Under the pieces are notes generated by a model that saw only the letters and a program-made list of their open reading frames with translations, did not search any database and had not been told where the DNA came from. A stretch of 64,000 nucleotides of DNA. It comes from Micromonospora sp. Llam0. Lineage in GTDB: Bacteria; Actinomycetota; Actinomycetes; Mycobacteriales; Micromonosporaceae. Positions 36,149-43,591 of the stretch are shown piece after piece (positions within the stretch are counted from its first letter, which is position 1; each line of letters starts with the position of its first letter). The stretch covers positions 2,046,001 to 2,110,000 of the forward strand of contig NZ_RJJY01000001.1 in NCBI RefSeq assembly GCF_003751085.1, given 5' to 3'. The position numbers and the translations under genes are program-made.

Positions 36149-37147
36149 GTGGAACTCACCACCGTCTGGTTCGGGCTCATCGCCGTCCTGTTCACCGGCT
36201 ACTTCATCCTCGAAGGATTCGACTTCGGCGTCGGCGTGCTCGCCCGCTTCATCGGCCGCACCGAACCCGAACGACGCGCCGCGCTGAGCACCATCGGACC
36301 CGTCTGGGACGGCAACGAGGTCTGGCTCATCACCGCCGGCGGCGCCATGTTCGCCGCCTTCCCCGAGTGGTACGCCACCCTGTTCTCCGGCTTCTACCTA
36401 CCGCTGCTGCTCATCCTCATCGCCCTCATCCTGCGCGGCGTCGCCCTCGAATACCGTGACAAACGCCCCGAAAACCGGTGGCGCACCCGCTGGGACAACG
36501 CCATCCTCGCCGGCTCCGTCATCCCCGCCGCGCTCTGGGGCGTCGCGTTCGCCAACATCGTCGCCGGCGTACCGCTGGACGCCGACCACGAATACACCGG
36601 CACCCTGCTCACCCTGCTCACCCCGTACGCCCTGCTCGGCGGCGCCACCACCACCGCGCTGTTCATCACCCACGGCGCCGTCTTCCTCGCCCTCAAAACC
36701 ACCGACGACCTGCGCCGCCGCGCCCGCCGCGTCGCCAGCTGGAGCGGCCTGGCCGCCGTCGCCCTCGCCGGCACCTTCCTCGCCTGGACCCTCACCATCC
36801 GCGCCAACCCCACCGCCGTCGCCCTCGCCGTCGCCGCGGCGCTCGCCCTCGTCGCCGGGCTGGCCGCCAATCAGGTACGCCGCGAAGGATGGGCCTTCAC
36901 CGGCACCACCACCGCCATCGGCCTCGCCGTCGCCGCCCTGTTCGCCACCCTGTTCCCGACCGTCCTACCGTCCACCACCGACCCCGCCGGCACCCTCACC
37001 ACCACCAATGCCGCGTCCACCCCCTACACCCTGACCATCATGACCTGGGTCGCCGCCGCGCTCACCCCCGTCGTCCTGCTCTACCAGGGCTGGACCTACT
37101 GGATCTTCCGCCGCCGCGTCAGCGTCACCGACCAGCCCGGCCACTGA
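36149..37147 (+). CDS. cydB: Cytochrome bd ubiquinol oxidase subunit II
   Basis: A 332-residue subunit with about eight transmembrane helices from GTG 36149. The N-terminal GYFILEGFDFGVGVLARF and IGPVWDGNEVWLITAGGAMF are CydB signatures. The cydCD exporter genes usually found next to cydAB are not adjacent here; they must lie elsewhere. Confidence 0.94.
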   Translation: MELTTVWFGLIAVLFTGYFILEGFDFGVGVLARFIGRTEPERRAALSTIGPVWDGNEVWLITAGGAMFAAFPEWYATLFSGFYLPLLLILIALILRGVALEYRDKRPENRWRTRWDNAILAGSVIPAALWGVAFANIVAGVPLDADHEYTGTLLTLLTPYALLGGATTTALFITHGAVFLALKTTDDLRRRARRVASWSGLAAVALAGTFLAWTLTIRANPTAVALAVAAALALVAGLAANQVRREGWAFTGTTTAIGLAVAALFATLFPTVLPSTTDPAGTLTTTNAASTPYTLTIMTWVAAALTPVVLLYQGWTYWIFRRRVSVTDQPGH

Positions 37148-37179
37148 CCCGCGCCACGTCGACCCGTCGCCGGCGAAGC

Positions 37180-37245
37180 CGCCGCGCACCGTCGGTGCCC
37201 GCTCGACACAGCAGATGGTCCAGCGGGCGCCGACGGTGCGCGGCG
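37180..37245. terminator. Long bidirectional terminator hairpin
   Basis: A 24-bp stem between convergent cydB and the next gene: 37180-37203 pairs with 37222-37245 with a single G-T mismatch and an 18-base loop. The core arms are CCGCGCACCGTCGG and its complement. Confidence 0.75.
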
Positions 37246-37248
37246 ACG

Positions 37249-37950
37249 TCAACCGACCTCCGGCAACTCCGCCAACCGTGCCTCCACCTCAGCCAGCTCC
37301 GCCCGCAACTTCTCCGCCTGCCGCTGCGCCTCGGCCCGCTCCGCCGCCAGGATCTGCTCCACCGCCTCATGGACACCCGGCACGTCCACCAACGCCACCA
37401 TCTTCAACGCCTCGGCCGGCCGGACCACGTACGGCTTCGCCAACGCCTTCGCCCCCTGCGTCGCCGCCACCGTCCACTCGCCGTCGGTGTACGCCAACGT
37501 CACCGTCAACCCGGCCGGCGGCTTCGGCTTGGCTGCCTTCGCCGCCCGCCGCACCGGCTTCTCCGCACCAGCATCCACGGTGGACCCCTCCGTGTCCTCC
37601 CGACGCGCCACCGGCGGCACCGGCGGCGGCTCACCCAACTTGAACTCCGGCTCCGCCACCGGCTCCACCGGCTCCGGTTTCGGCTCCGCCCGCCGACCCG
37701 CCGCGCCCCGCGGCGCCACCACCAGATCAGCGGGGGAGAACGGCAACTCGTCACGGCCGAACCGCACCACCACCCACTCGTCGGACACCGCCGGGTCACC
37801 CAGACCCACCACCTGACCGACCTGACCGGCGATCTGCCCCGCCGACTCGGTGAACATCACCTTCGGCTTACGGCCGGCGGACACCGCCTCCCGGATCACC
37901 CCCAGCTCCTCATCCGACAACCCACCCGCAACAGCACCCGCGGCAGCCAT
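37249..37950 (-). CDS. Hypothetical actinobacterial protein with charged C-terminus
   Basis: A 233-residue soluble protein from ATG 37950 after AAGGG. The N-terminal conserved part (RKPKVMFTESAGQIAGQVGQ) is followed by a Pro/Glu/Lys linker and a C-terminal coiled-coil (EQILAAERAEAQRQAEKLRA). I recognise it as a recurrent actinobacterial hypothetical but know no function. Confidence 0.7.
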   Translation of the reverse strand: MAAAGAVAGGLSDEELGVIREAVSAGRKPKVMFTESAGQIAGQVGQVVGLGDPAVSDEWVVVRFGRDELPFSPADLVVAPRGAAGRRAEPKPEPVEPVAEPEFKLGEPPPVPPVARREDTEGSTVDAGAEKPVRRAAKAAKPKPPAGLTVTLAYTDGEWTVAATQGAKALAKPYVVRPAEALKMVALVDVPGVHEAVEQILAAERAEAQRQAEKLRAELAEVEARLAELPEVG

Positions 37951-38035
37951 GACACCCTTTCCGTACACCTGTTTGAGTGCTGACCTTCCTACCAGCCGCC
38001 GCCGACACCGTCGACCGCGACCCCACCACCCACGA

Positions 38036-38881
38036 TCACCCCGCCCCGGTGACACCACCCCACACCCCACGCACCCGGCCAGCCACCATCAGACCCTGCC
38101 GGTACCCGGCCAGCGCCGCCCCCGGCCGCCGCGCCGGATCCAGCAGCCGCCGCCCGATCGCCCGCCGCGCCCACCGGTCCGGCGACACCACCACCACATC
38201 CGCCGACAGCGCCGCCACCTGCCGCGACACCGGCCGCAGATGACCCAGCCCCCAACTGATCGGCGCCAGCACCACCACCGACGCGAACCCGGCCGCCAGA
38301 TCCGCGTTCGTCGCCGACCGCATCCCACCGTCGACGAACCGCCGACCACCGATACGCACCGGCGGCCACACCCCCGGCACCGCGCAACTCGCCGACACCG
38401 CGTCCACCAGATCCGCCCCGCATCCCGGGCCGCCGAACACCACGAAATCCCCCGAATCCGCGTCCACCGCCGTCACCCACAACCGCCGCCGCGGCCACGA
38501 CCACGACGGCAGCGCCTCCTCGAACACCGGCCGCCGCGACACCCCCGACCTGGCCGCCGACACCGCGTACCGGCCGATCCTCGCCCGCGCCCGGCGGCCG
38601 TCCCGGGCAGCCACCGCCGACCACAGCAGACAGGACACCGCACCTGGCCCCATCCGGTCCGGCGACGACTCACCCGGCACCAGTTGCCCCGCGTACAGCC
38701 GCGCCAGATCCGCGCCGGAACACAGCTGCGCGCCCACCACCGCACCGGCCGACGTCCCGATCACCAGATCGGCCCCGCCCAGCTCGACCCCGACGCGCGC
38801 CAGCCCGGACAACACCCCGAGCTGCCAGGCCACCCCGGTCACCCCGCCGCTGCCCAGCACCAACGCCCGCGAACCCGCCAC
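38036..38881 (-). CDS. Patatin-like phospholipase
   Basis: A serine hydrolase of about 281 residues. The GTG 38881 (VAGSRALVLGSGG) is preferred because the longer start at 38974 would overlap the divergent SDR gene. The oxyanion loop LGSGGVTGVAWQ, nucleophile GTSAGAVVG and catalytic Asp in FVDGGMRS form the Ser-Asp dyad. It is expected to act on acyl lipids. Confidence 0.85.
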   Translation of the reverse strand: MAGSRALVLGSGGVTGVAWQLGVLSGLARVGVELGGADLVIGTSAGAVVGAQLCSGADLARLYAGQLVPGESSPDRMGPGAVSCLLWSAVAARDGRRARARIGRYAVSAARSGVSRRPVFEEALPSWSWPRRRLWVTAVDADSGDFVVFGGPGCGADLVDAVSASCAVPGVWPPVRIGGRRFVDGGMRSATNADLAAGFASVVVLAPISWGLGHLRPVSRQVAALSADVVVVSPDRWARRAIGRRLLDPARRPGAALAGYRQGLMVAGRVRGVWGGVTGAG

Positions 38882-38967
38882 ACCGTGTCTATTGCCCGCC
38901 ACCGCCGCCGGTAACGTCACCGGCGGGCCCGGACACGACACGGACAGCAGGGGAGAGGAGTGCCGGG

Positions 38968-39633
38968 ATGACACCGGTCACCGTGGTCACCGGCGGCAGC
39001 CGAGGAATCGGGGCCGCGACCGTACGCCGGCTCGCCGCCGCCGGACACGACCTCGTCATCGGCTACCGGACCGACGCCGGCGCCGCCGAAACGGTACGCG
39101 ACCACGTCCACGCGCTCGGCCGTCGCCGTCGACACCACCGACCCCGACGCGGTGACCGCGCTGTTCGACACCGCCGCCGACTGCGGACCGATCACCGGAC
39201 TGGTCAACAACGCCGGCGTCACCAGCCGGATCGGACCCTTCGTCGACCTCACCGTCGACGATCTGCGCCGGGTCGTCGACGTCAACCTCGTCGGCTACGT
39301 CCTCTGTGCCCAGCAGGCCGCCCGCCGGATGTCCGTCGGCGGTGCCATCGTCAACGTGTCGTCCGCCGCCGCCACCCTCAGCAGCCCCGGCGAGTACGTG
39401 CACTACGCCGCGGTCAAGGCCGCCACCGACGCGCTGACCGTCGGTCTGGCCAAGGAACTCGGCCCCCGTGGCATCCGGGTCAACGGCGTCGCGCCGGGCA
39501 CCGTCTGGACCGATATCCACGCCCTGTCCGGCGATCCGGACCGGCCGGCCCGAGGAGATCGCTGGCGCCGTCGCGTGGGCATCGGGTCTGCGTAGACGGC
39601 GGCTCCGGGACACCGCCACCATCAGGTCGATAA
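38968..39633 (+). pseudogene. Short-chain dehydrogenase/reductase, multiple lesions
   Basis: An SDR broken into three frame segments. Frame one gives TPVTVVTGGSRGIGAATVRR (the TGxxxGxG cofactor site). After about 39115 the frame shifts and continues AVAVDTTDPDAVTALFD, LVNNAGVTSR, the catalytic Ser in NVSSAAATL and the YxxxK in YVHYAAVKAATDAL. Beyond DIHALSGDP further losses remove the usual substrate segment; EEIAGAVAWASG and VDGG-like fragments are in two other frames. Active-site residues survive but the protein cannot be made whole. It ends just before the dif-like site. Confidence 0.7.
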
Positions 39634-39650
39634 TATACATTATGTCAACT
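39623..39650. other. dif: dif-like chromosome dimer resolution site
   Basis: The core GATAATATACATTATGTC (39629-39646) followed by AACT matches the actinobacterial dif consensus as I recall it (half-sites ending GATAAT and starting ACATTATGTCAAGT, with a 2-base centre) at nearly every position of the right arm and the inner left arm. The outer left arm (CAGGTC) is less well matched. XerC/XerD would act here with FtsK at the terminus. The ~300 bp between this site and the recombinase start contains no gene that I can support. Confidence 0.75.
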
Positions 39651-39928
39651 AAAGGCTTGGACGGAGGTAACCGGCCGGCTCGGTTGGCCTGAAGCGAACT
39701 GTCGGCCGCGTACTTCCCCGCACCCGTCACCGGGATGTCCGTCACTGCCGGGCGCCCCGCCGGCGCGGCCGGCGATCCGTCGGTGACACGTCCGCTTCCG
39801 GTGTCGGGGTCCGGAGGCGTCACCGACCGGCGCGGGCATCGACGGCGGCCGGAACGCGATCCCCGCCCCCGGTCGACCTCCCCCGCCGGTTCGGATCCAC
39901 TCTGGTCGACTCTGGCGGCGATCCGAGA

Positions 39929-39956
39929 AACATGCATAATATCCCTTATGCACCAA
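39929..39956. promoter_or_regulatory. Second dif-like sequence overlapping recombinase start
   Basis: GCATAATATCCCTTATGC (39934-39951) is a perfect 6-bp inverted repeat, and its ATAATATCCCTTATG matches the dif core at 13 of 15 positions when aligned. It covers the ATG of the tyrosine recombinase (39948). It may be a recombinase operator, a degenerate recombination site, or an element boundary. Confidence 0.5.
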
Positions 39957-40946
39957 TTTGTGGATCTGGTGGCGGTACGGCTCGTCGAGGACTTCCTCGC
40001 CGACCGCGCCTCCCGCAAACCCTCCCCGCACACCCTGGACGCCTACCGCCGTGACCTCGTCGCCGTCCTCCGACTGATCGGCGACTCCGCCGAACCGACT
40101 CCCCTACCCTGGACCGACGTACCGCTGGACGCCCTCGACCAACGACGGCTCCGCGCCGCGTTCGCCCGGTTCGCGGCCCCCCGCTCCCCCGCGTCGGTGC
40201 ACCGGGCCTGGTCGACGTGGAACTCGTGGTTCAACTTCCTGGTCGCCGACGGCATCACCACCGGGAACCCGATGCCCGCCGTGGGCCGTCCCCGGGCCCC
40301 GGCGCCACTACCGAAGCCACTGCGGGGCGAGGAGACCCCGGAGACGCTGCTGGCCGCCGCCGCCCGGACCGACCCCCGCCAGCGCGACCCGTGGCCGGAG
40401 CGTGACCTGCTGGTGGTCGCCCTGGCGCTGTGCGCCGGTCTGCGGCTCGGCGAGCTGCTGGGGCTGCGGGTCGGCTCGGTCGCGGGACGTCCCGGTGAAC
40501 GCCGGATCGAGGTGGCCGGCAAGGGCGGCCGGCTGCGGACCGTCCCGGTGGAGTCGGCCGTCGACGTCGTCGTCGACGGCTACCTGGCCAGCCGGCGACG
40601 ACGGTTCGGCCCCCGGTCGGTACGCCCCGACGGTCCGCTGCTGGTCGACCGGCACGGCGCCGCCCTGCGGCGCGGCGGCCTGCAGTACCTGGTGCGGTCG
40701 TGTTTCCGGCGGGCCGGGATCACCGAGCGGGTGCCGCGGGGTGCGCAGCTGCACGCGCTGCGACACACGTTCGCCACCCGGTTGGCCGAGGACGGGGCGA
40801 ACGCCGCCGAGATCATGCGGCTGCTGGGGCATGCGAGCCTCACGGCCAGTCAGAACTACATCGAGGTGACGGCCGACCAGCAGCGGGCGGCGGCGCGGGC
40901 CAACCGGTCGAACCGGTCGCTGCGCCAGGTCGTCGGGCCCGCCTGA
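39948..40946 (+). CDS. Tyrosine recombinase (Xer-like)
   Basis: A 332-residue tyrosine recombinase from ATG 39948. The N-terminal SAM-like core-binding domain is residues ~10-105. The catalytic domain has Arg in CAGLRLGELLGL, Lys in GKGGRLR, HxLR in HALRHTFATRL, and His and the nucleophilic Tyr in LLGHASLTASQNYIEV. All six catalytic residues are present. Its place 300 bp from the dif-like site argues for a Xer-type role or for a dif-targeting element integrase; length and composition resemble chromosomal XerC. Confidence 0.85.
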   Translation: MHQFVDLVAVRLVEDFLADRASRKPSPHTLDAYRRDLVAVLRLIGDSAEPTPLPWTDVPLDALDQRRLRAAFARFAAPRSPASVHRAWSTWNSWFNFLVADGITTGNPMPAVGRPRAPAPLPKPLRGEETPETLLAAAARTDPRQRDPWPERDLLVVALALCAGLRLGELLGLRVGSVAGRPGERRIEVAGKGGRLRTVPVESAVDVVVDGYLASRRRRFGPRSVRPDGPLLVDRHGAALRRGGLQYLVRSCFRRAGITERVPRGAQLHALRHTFATRLAEDGANAAEIMRLLGHASLTASQNYIEVTADQQRAAARANRSNRSLRQVVGPA

Positions 40947-40962
40947 GCCGGGGCCAGCGCGG

Positions 40963-41757
40963 CTACCGGGTGGCGGTCGAGACGGTGACGGTCAGTGGGC
41001 GGTGGTCGGAGACGGCGACGTCCGGGGCGGCGACGGCGGTCACGTCGGTCAGCGCGGGCGGCGCGCCACGCGGGTCGAGCAGGATGTGGTCGAGTTGGAT
41101 CCGGGGTCGGCCGGCCGGGTAGGTGGGCAGCCGGCCCAGCGGCCGCCAGCCGGTGGCCGCCGCGGCCACACCGGCCGGCATGTTGAGGTCGCCGAGGAGC
41201 AGCCGCGGTGGCGGCATGGCCCGCAGGGCGCGGGTGACGATTCGCAGCTGGCGCAGGTTCCAGCCGGGGACGAACGACAGGTGGGTGGCGGCGACGGTGA
41301 CCGGGCCGTGCGGGGTGTCGAGGACCGCGGCGAGCAGCACCCGCGGCTCGTCGCGTAGGAGCAGCAGCCGGGGGCCGGGGCCGCCGACGGCGACCGGTGC
41401 GGGTACGGGGGCCGGGGCGAGCCGTACGGTCCGCCAGTGCCGGGCCGGGTACCGGCTGATCAGGCTGACGCCGTAGCGGGGTTCGTCGTGTCCGTCGTGG
41501 TCGTGACGGGGCACCCGGTAGGTGGTGCCGGGGGTGCCGACGAGGGCGGCCGCGAACCGGTGGGTGCCGGCGGTGAGCGCGGCGGCGGCCAGCGCGGTCA
41601 GGTCGAGGTGACCGCTGCGGGGTTGGGCATGGTCGACTTCCTGCAGGGCGCAGATGTCGGCGTCGAGGCCGGCGGTGGTGGCGGTGATCCGGTCGGGGTC
41701 GATGTGCCCGTCGTGGGGTGACCGCCCGTGCAGCAGGTTGTAGGTGGCCATGCGCAC
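40963..41757 (-). CDS. Endonuclease/exonuclease/phosphatase family protein
   Basis: A 264-residue DNase I-like metal-dependent phosphoesterase. The start is GTG 41757 (VRMATYNLLHG); ATG 41751 is possible. Motifs are MATYNLLHGR, ICALQEVD (metal Glu), THLSFVPG, LLGDLNMP and SDHRPLTV (catalytic Asp-His). There is no signal peptide. The substrate (nucleic acid, phosphoinositide or other) is undetermined. Confidence 0.85.
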   Translation of the reverse strand: MRMATYNLLHGRSPHDGHIDPDRITATTAGLDADICALQEVDHAQPRSGHLDLTALAAAALTAGTHRFAAALVGTPGTTYRVPRHDHDGHDEPRYGVSLISRYPARHWRTVRLAPAPVPAPVAVGGPGPRLLLLRDEPRVLLAAVLDTPHGPVTVAATHLSFVPGWNLRQLRIVTRALRAMPPPRLLLGDLNMPAGVAAAATGWRPLGRLPTYPAGRPRIQLDHILLDPRGAPPALTDVTAVAAPDVAVSDHRPLTVTVSTATR

Positions 41758-41800
41758 ATGGGCACCTTACGGGGTGCGGGTGGTGTGGCAGGGTGGCGGG

Positions 41801-41890
41801 ATGGTGGTGAAGGCGTTGTGCTGTAGCGCGCTGGTGTTCCTGGCGGTGGGCTGGTGCGGGGTGTGGCTGCGGCGGCGTCGGGGGCGGTGA
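41801..41890 (+). CDS. Possible 29-residue membrane peptide
   Basis: A tiny frame from ATG 41801 to TGA 41890 codes for one transmembrane helix with a basic end (VVKALCCSALVFLAVGWCGV then Trp-Leu-Arg4-Gly-Arg). The arrangement (single helix, two Cys pairs, RRRR tail) is protein-like and a GGTGGCGGG precedes it. It sits between the phosphatase and the siderophore operon. It may be chance. Confidence 0.35.
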   Translation: MVVKALCCSALVFLAVGWCGVWLRRRRGR

Positions 41891-41962
41891 GACGCGCCGG
41901 CCGGGCCGGTGGTGTGTCGGTTGGCTGGTGGGCGGTGCAGGCCGAGGTCCGTGGGAGGTGCG

Positions 41963-43591
41963 GTGTCGTCGGTGGAGTGTCCGGACGTGGCGGCGACGGT
42001 GGCGGCGGTGCGGCGGTGCCGGCCGGAACTGGTGGCCGCGGTGACGGCGGCGGTGCCCGGGGCGCGGGCGGCGGTGCTGGCGCGGTTGTGGGGTGCGTTG
42101 GGGCGTGAACCGGTGCCGGAGGTGACGGACCGTCGGGTGGTCGACGGCCGTCTGGCGCTGGGGTTGGTCGACGGGCGGCGGGTGGTGGGGCCGGCGGCGG
42201 CGGCGGAGTTGTTCGCGGCGGCGGGCCCGGGGCTGCGGGTGTCGGTGGTGGGGCCGGCGGGTGACCGGGCGGTGGCGGACCCGGCGGAGTTGTTGTCGGT
42301 GCTGGGGTTACCCGGTTGTGGGGCGGTCGCCGGTGAGCTGGCGAACAGCGTGGCGAATTTGGCGTTGGCGCGCGGTGCGCGGGCGGTGGCGGGTGGTGGC
42401 GCGGGTTTGGTCCGGTCGGCGCTCGGGTGGGAGCAGGTGGTGGTGGACGGGCATCCGGTGCATCCGGGCTGCCGGACCCGGGTGGGGATGTCGACGGAGG
42501 AGGTGCTGGCGTACGCGCCGGAGCATCGGCCGGTGGTGGAGGTGGAGTTGGTGGCGGTGCCGGGTGACCGGTGGGTGAGTTCGGGTTCGGGGTTGCCGCC
42601 GCTGCTGCCGGTGCATCCGTGGCAGCGGGATCATGTGCTGGGTGGGTACGGGTGGTTGCGGCGTACCGGCCGGGTGGTGAGGGTGCGGCCGTTGTTGTCG
42701 TTGCGGACGGTGGAGCCGGTGGCGTCGGGCGGTGGGTGGCAGTGGAAGACGGCGGTGGATGTGCAGATGACCAGTGCGGTGCGGACGGTGTCGGAGGCGG
42801 CGGTGCGTAACGGTCCGGTGGTGACGGCGTTGGTGGCGCGGTTGGCGCGGCGGGTGCCGGGGTTGTGGGTGTTGCCGGAGGTGGCGGCGGCGGCGGTGGT
42901 GGTCGACGGGGGGTTGTGTCGGTCGTTGGCGGTGGTGCGGCGGCGGGTGCCGCGGGTGGGTCCGGGGGTGCAGGTGATGCCGGTGGCGGCGTTGGCGGCG
43001 CCGGTGGGGGTGCCGGGTGGTCCGTCGGTGGTGGCGGGTCTGGTGCGGGCGGGGTACGGCGGTGATCCGGTGGCGTTCGTGTCGCGGTTGGCGCGGGTGG
43101 TGCTGGGGCCGGTGGTGGAGTTGCTGGGTCGGGGGGTGGGGCTGGAGGCGCACGGGCAGAACGTCCTGCTGGTGTGGCGGGGTGGTCGGCTGGTGCGGGT
43201 GTGGTACCGGGATGTGGGTGGGGTGCGGTTGGATGTGCGGCGGCTGGCTGGGGCGGGTGTGCCGGTGCCGGTGGTGTACGGCGATGTGGTGGCCGAGGAT
43301 CCGGCGGAGGTGGCGGTGACGGCGGTGGCGGCGGTGGGGACGGCGTTGGGTGAGCCGGTGGCGGTGCTGGCCCGGGAGTTCGGGGTGGAGCCGCACGTGC
43401 TGTGGCGGGCGGTGGCGGTGGTGGCGCGGGATGTGGTGGCGGGGTTGCCGGCGGCGGTGCGGGGGTCGGTGGCGGCGGCGCTGCTGGGTGGGCGGTGGCC
43501 GGTGAAGGCGACGTTGTCGATGCGGTTGGCGTCGGATCCGTTGACGCCGCGGTGGGCGTGGGTGACGAGTCCGTTGGCGGGTGCGTTGTGA
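41963..43591 (+). CDS. IucA/IucC-family siderophore synthetase 1
   Basis: A 542-residue NRPS-independent siderophore (NIS) synthetase, which adenylates a carboxylate (often citrate) and condenses it with an amine or alcohol. GTG 41963 follows GGGAGGTG. Motifs are GHPVHPGCRTRVG (ATP/citrate site), LLPVHPWQRD, KTAVDVQMTSAVRTVS and, near the C-terminus, LEAHGQNVLLV with DVGGVR. It is the first gene of a coupled three-gene operon. No recognisable IdeR/DmdR iron box was seen upstream. Confidence 0.9.
   Translation: MSSVECPDVAATVAAVRRCRPELVAAVTAAVPGARAAVLARLWGALGREPVPEVTDRRVVDGRLALGLVDGRRVVGPAAAAELFAAAGPGLRVSVVGPAGDRAVADPAELLSVLGLPGCGAVAGELANSVANLALARGARAVAGGGAGLVRSALGWEQVVVDGHPVHPGCRTRVGMSTEEVLAYAPEHRPVVEVELVAVPGDRWVSSGSGLPPLLPVHPWQRDHVLGGYGWLRRTGRVVRVRPLLSLRTVEPVASGGGWQWKTAVDVQMTSAVRTVSEAAVRNGPVVTALVARLARRVPGLWVLPEVAAAAVVVDGGLCRSLAVVRRRVPRVGPGVQVMPVAALAAPVGVPGGPSVVAGLVRAGYGGDPVAFVSRLARVVLGPVVELLGRGVGLEAHGQNVLLVWRGGRLVRVWYRDVGGVRLDVRRLAGAGVPVPVVYGDVVAEDPAEVAVTAVAAVGTALGEPVAVLAREFGVEPHVLWRAVAVVARDVVAGLPAAVRGSVAAALLGGRWPVKATLSMRLASDPLTPRWAWVTSPLAGAL

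Noticed and set aside
41891..41962. IdeR/DmdR iron box before the siderophore operon
   Set aside because: No TTAGGTTAGG-type 19-bp palindrome is visible between 41757 and 41963.
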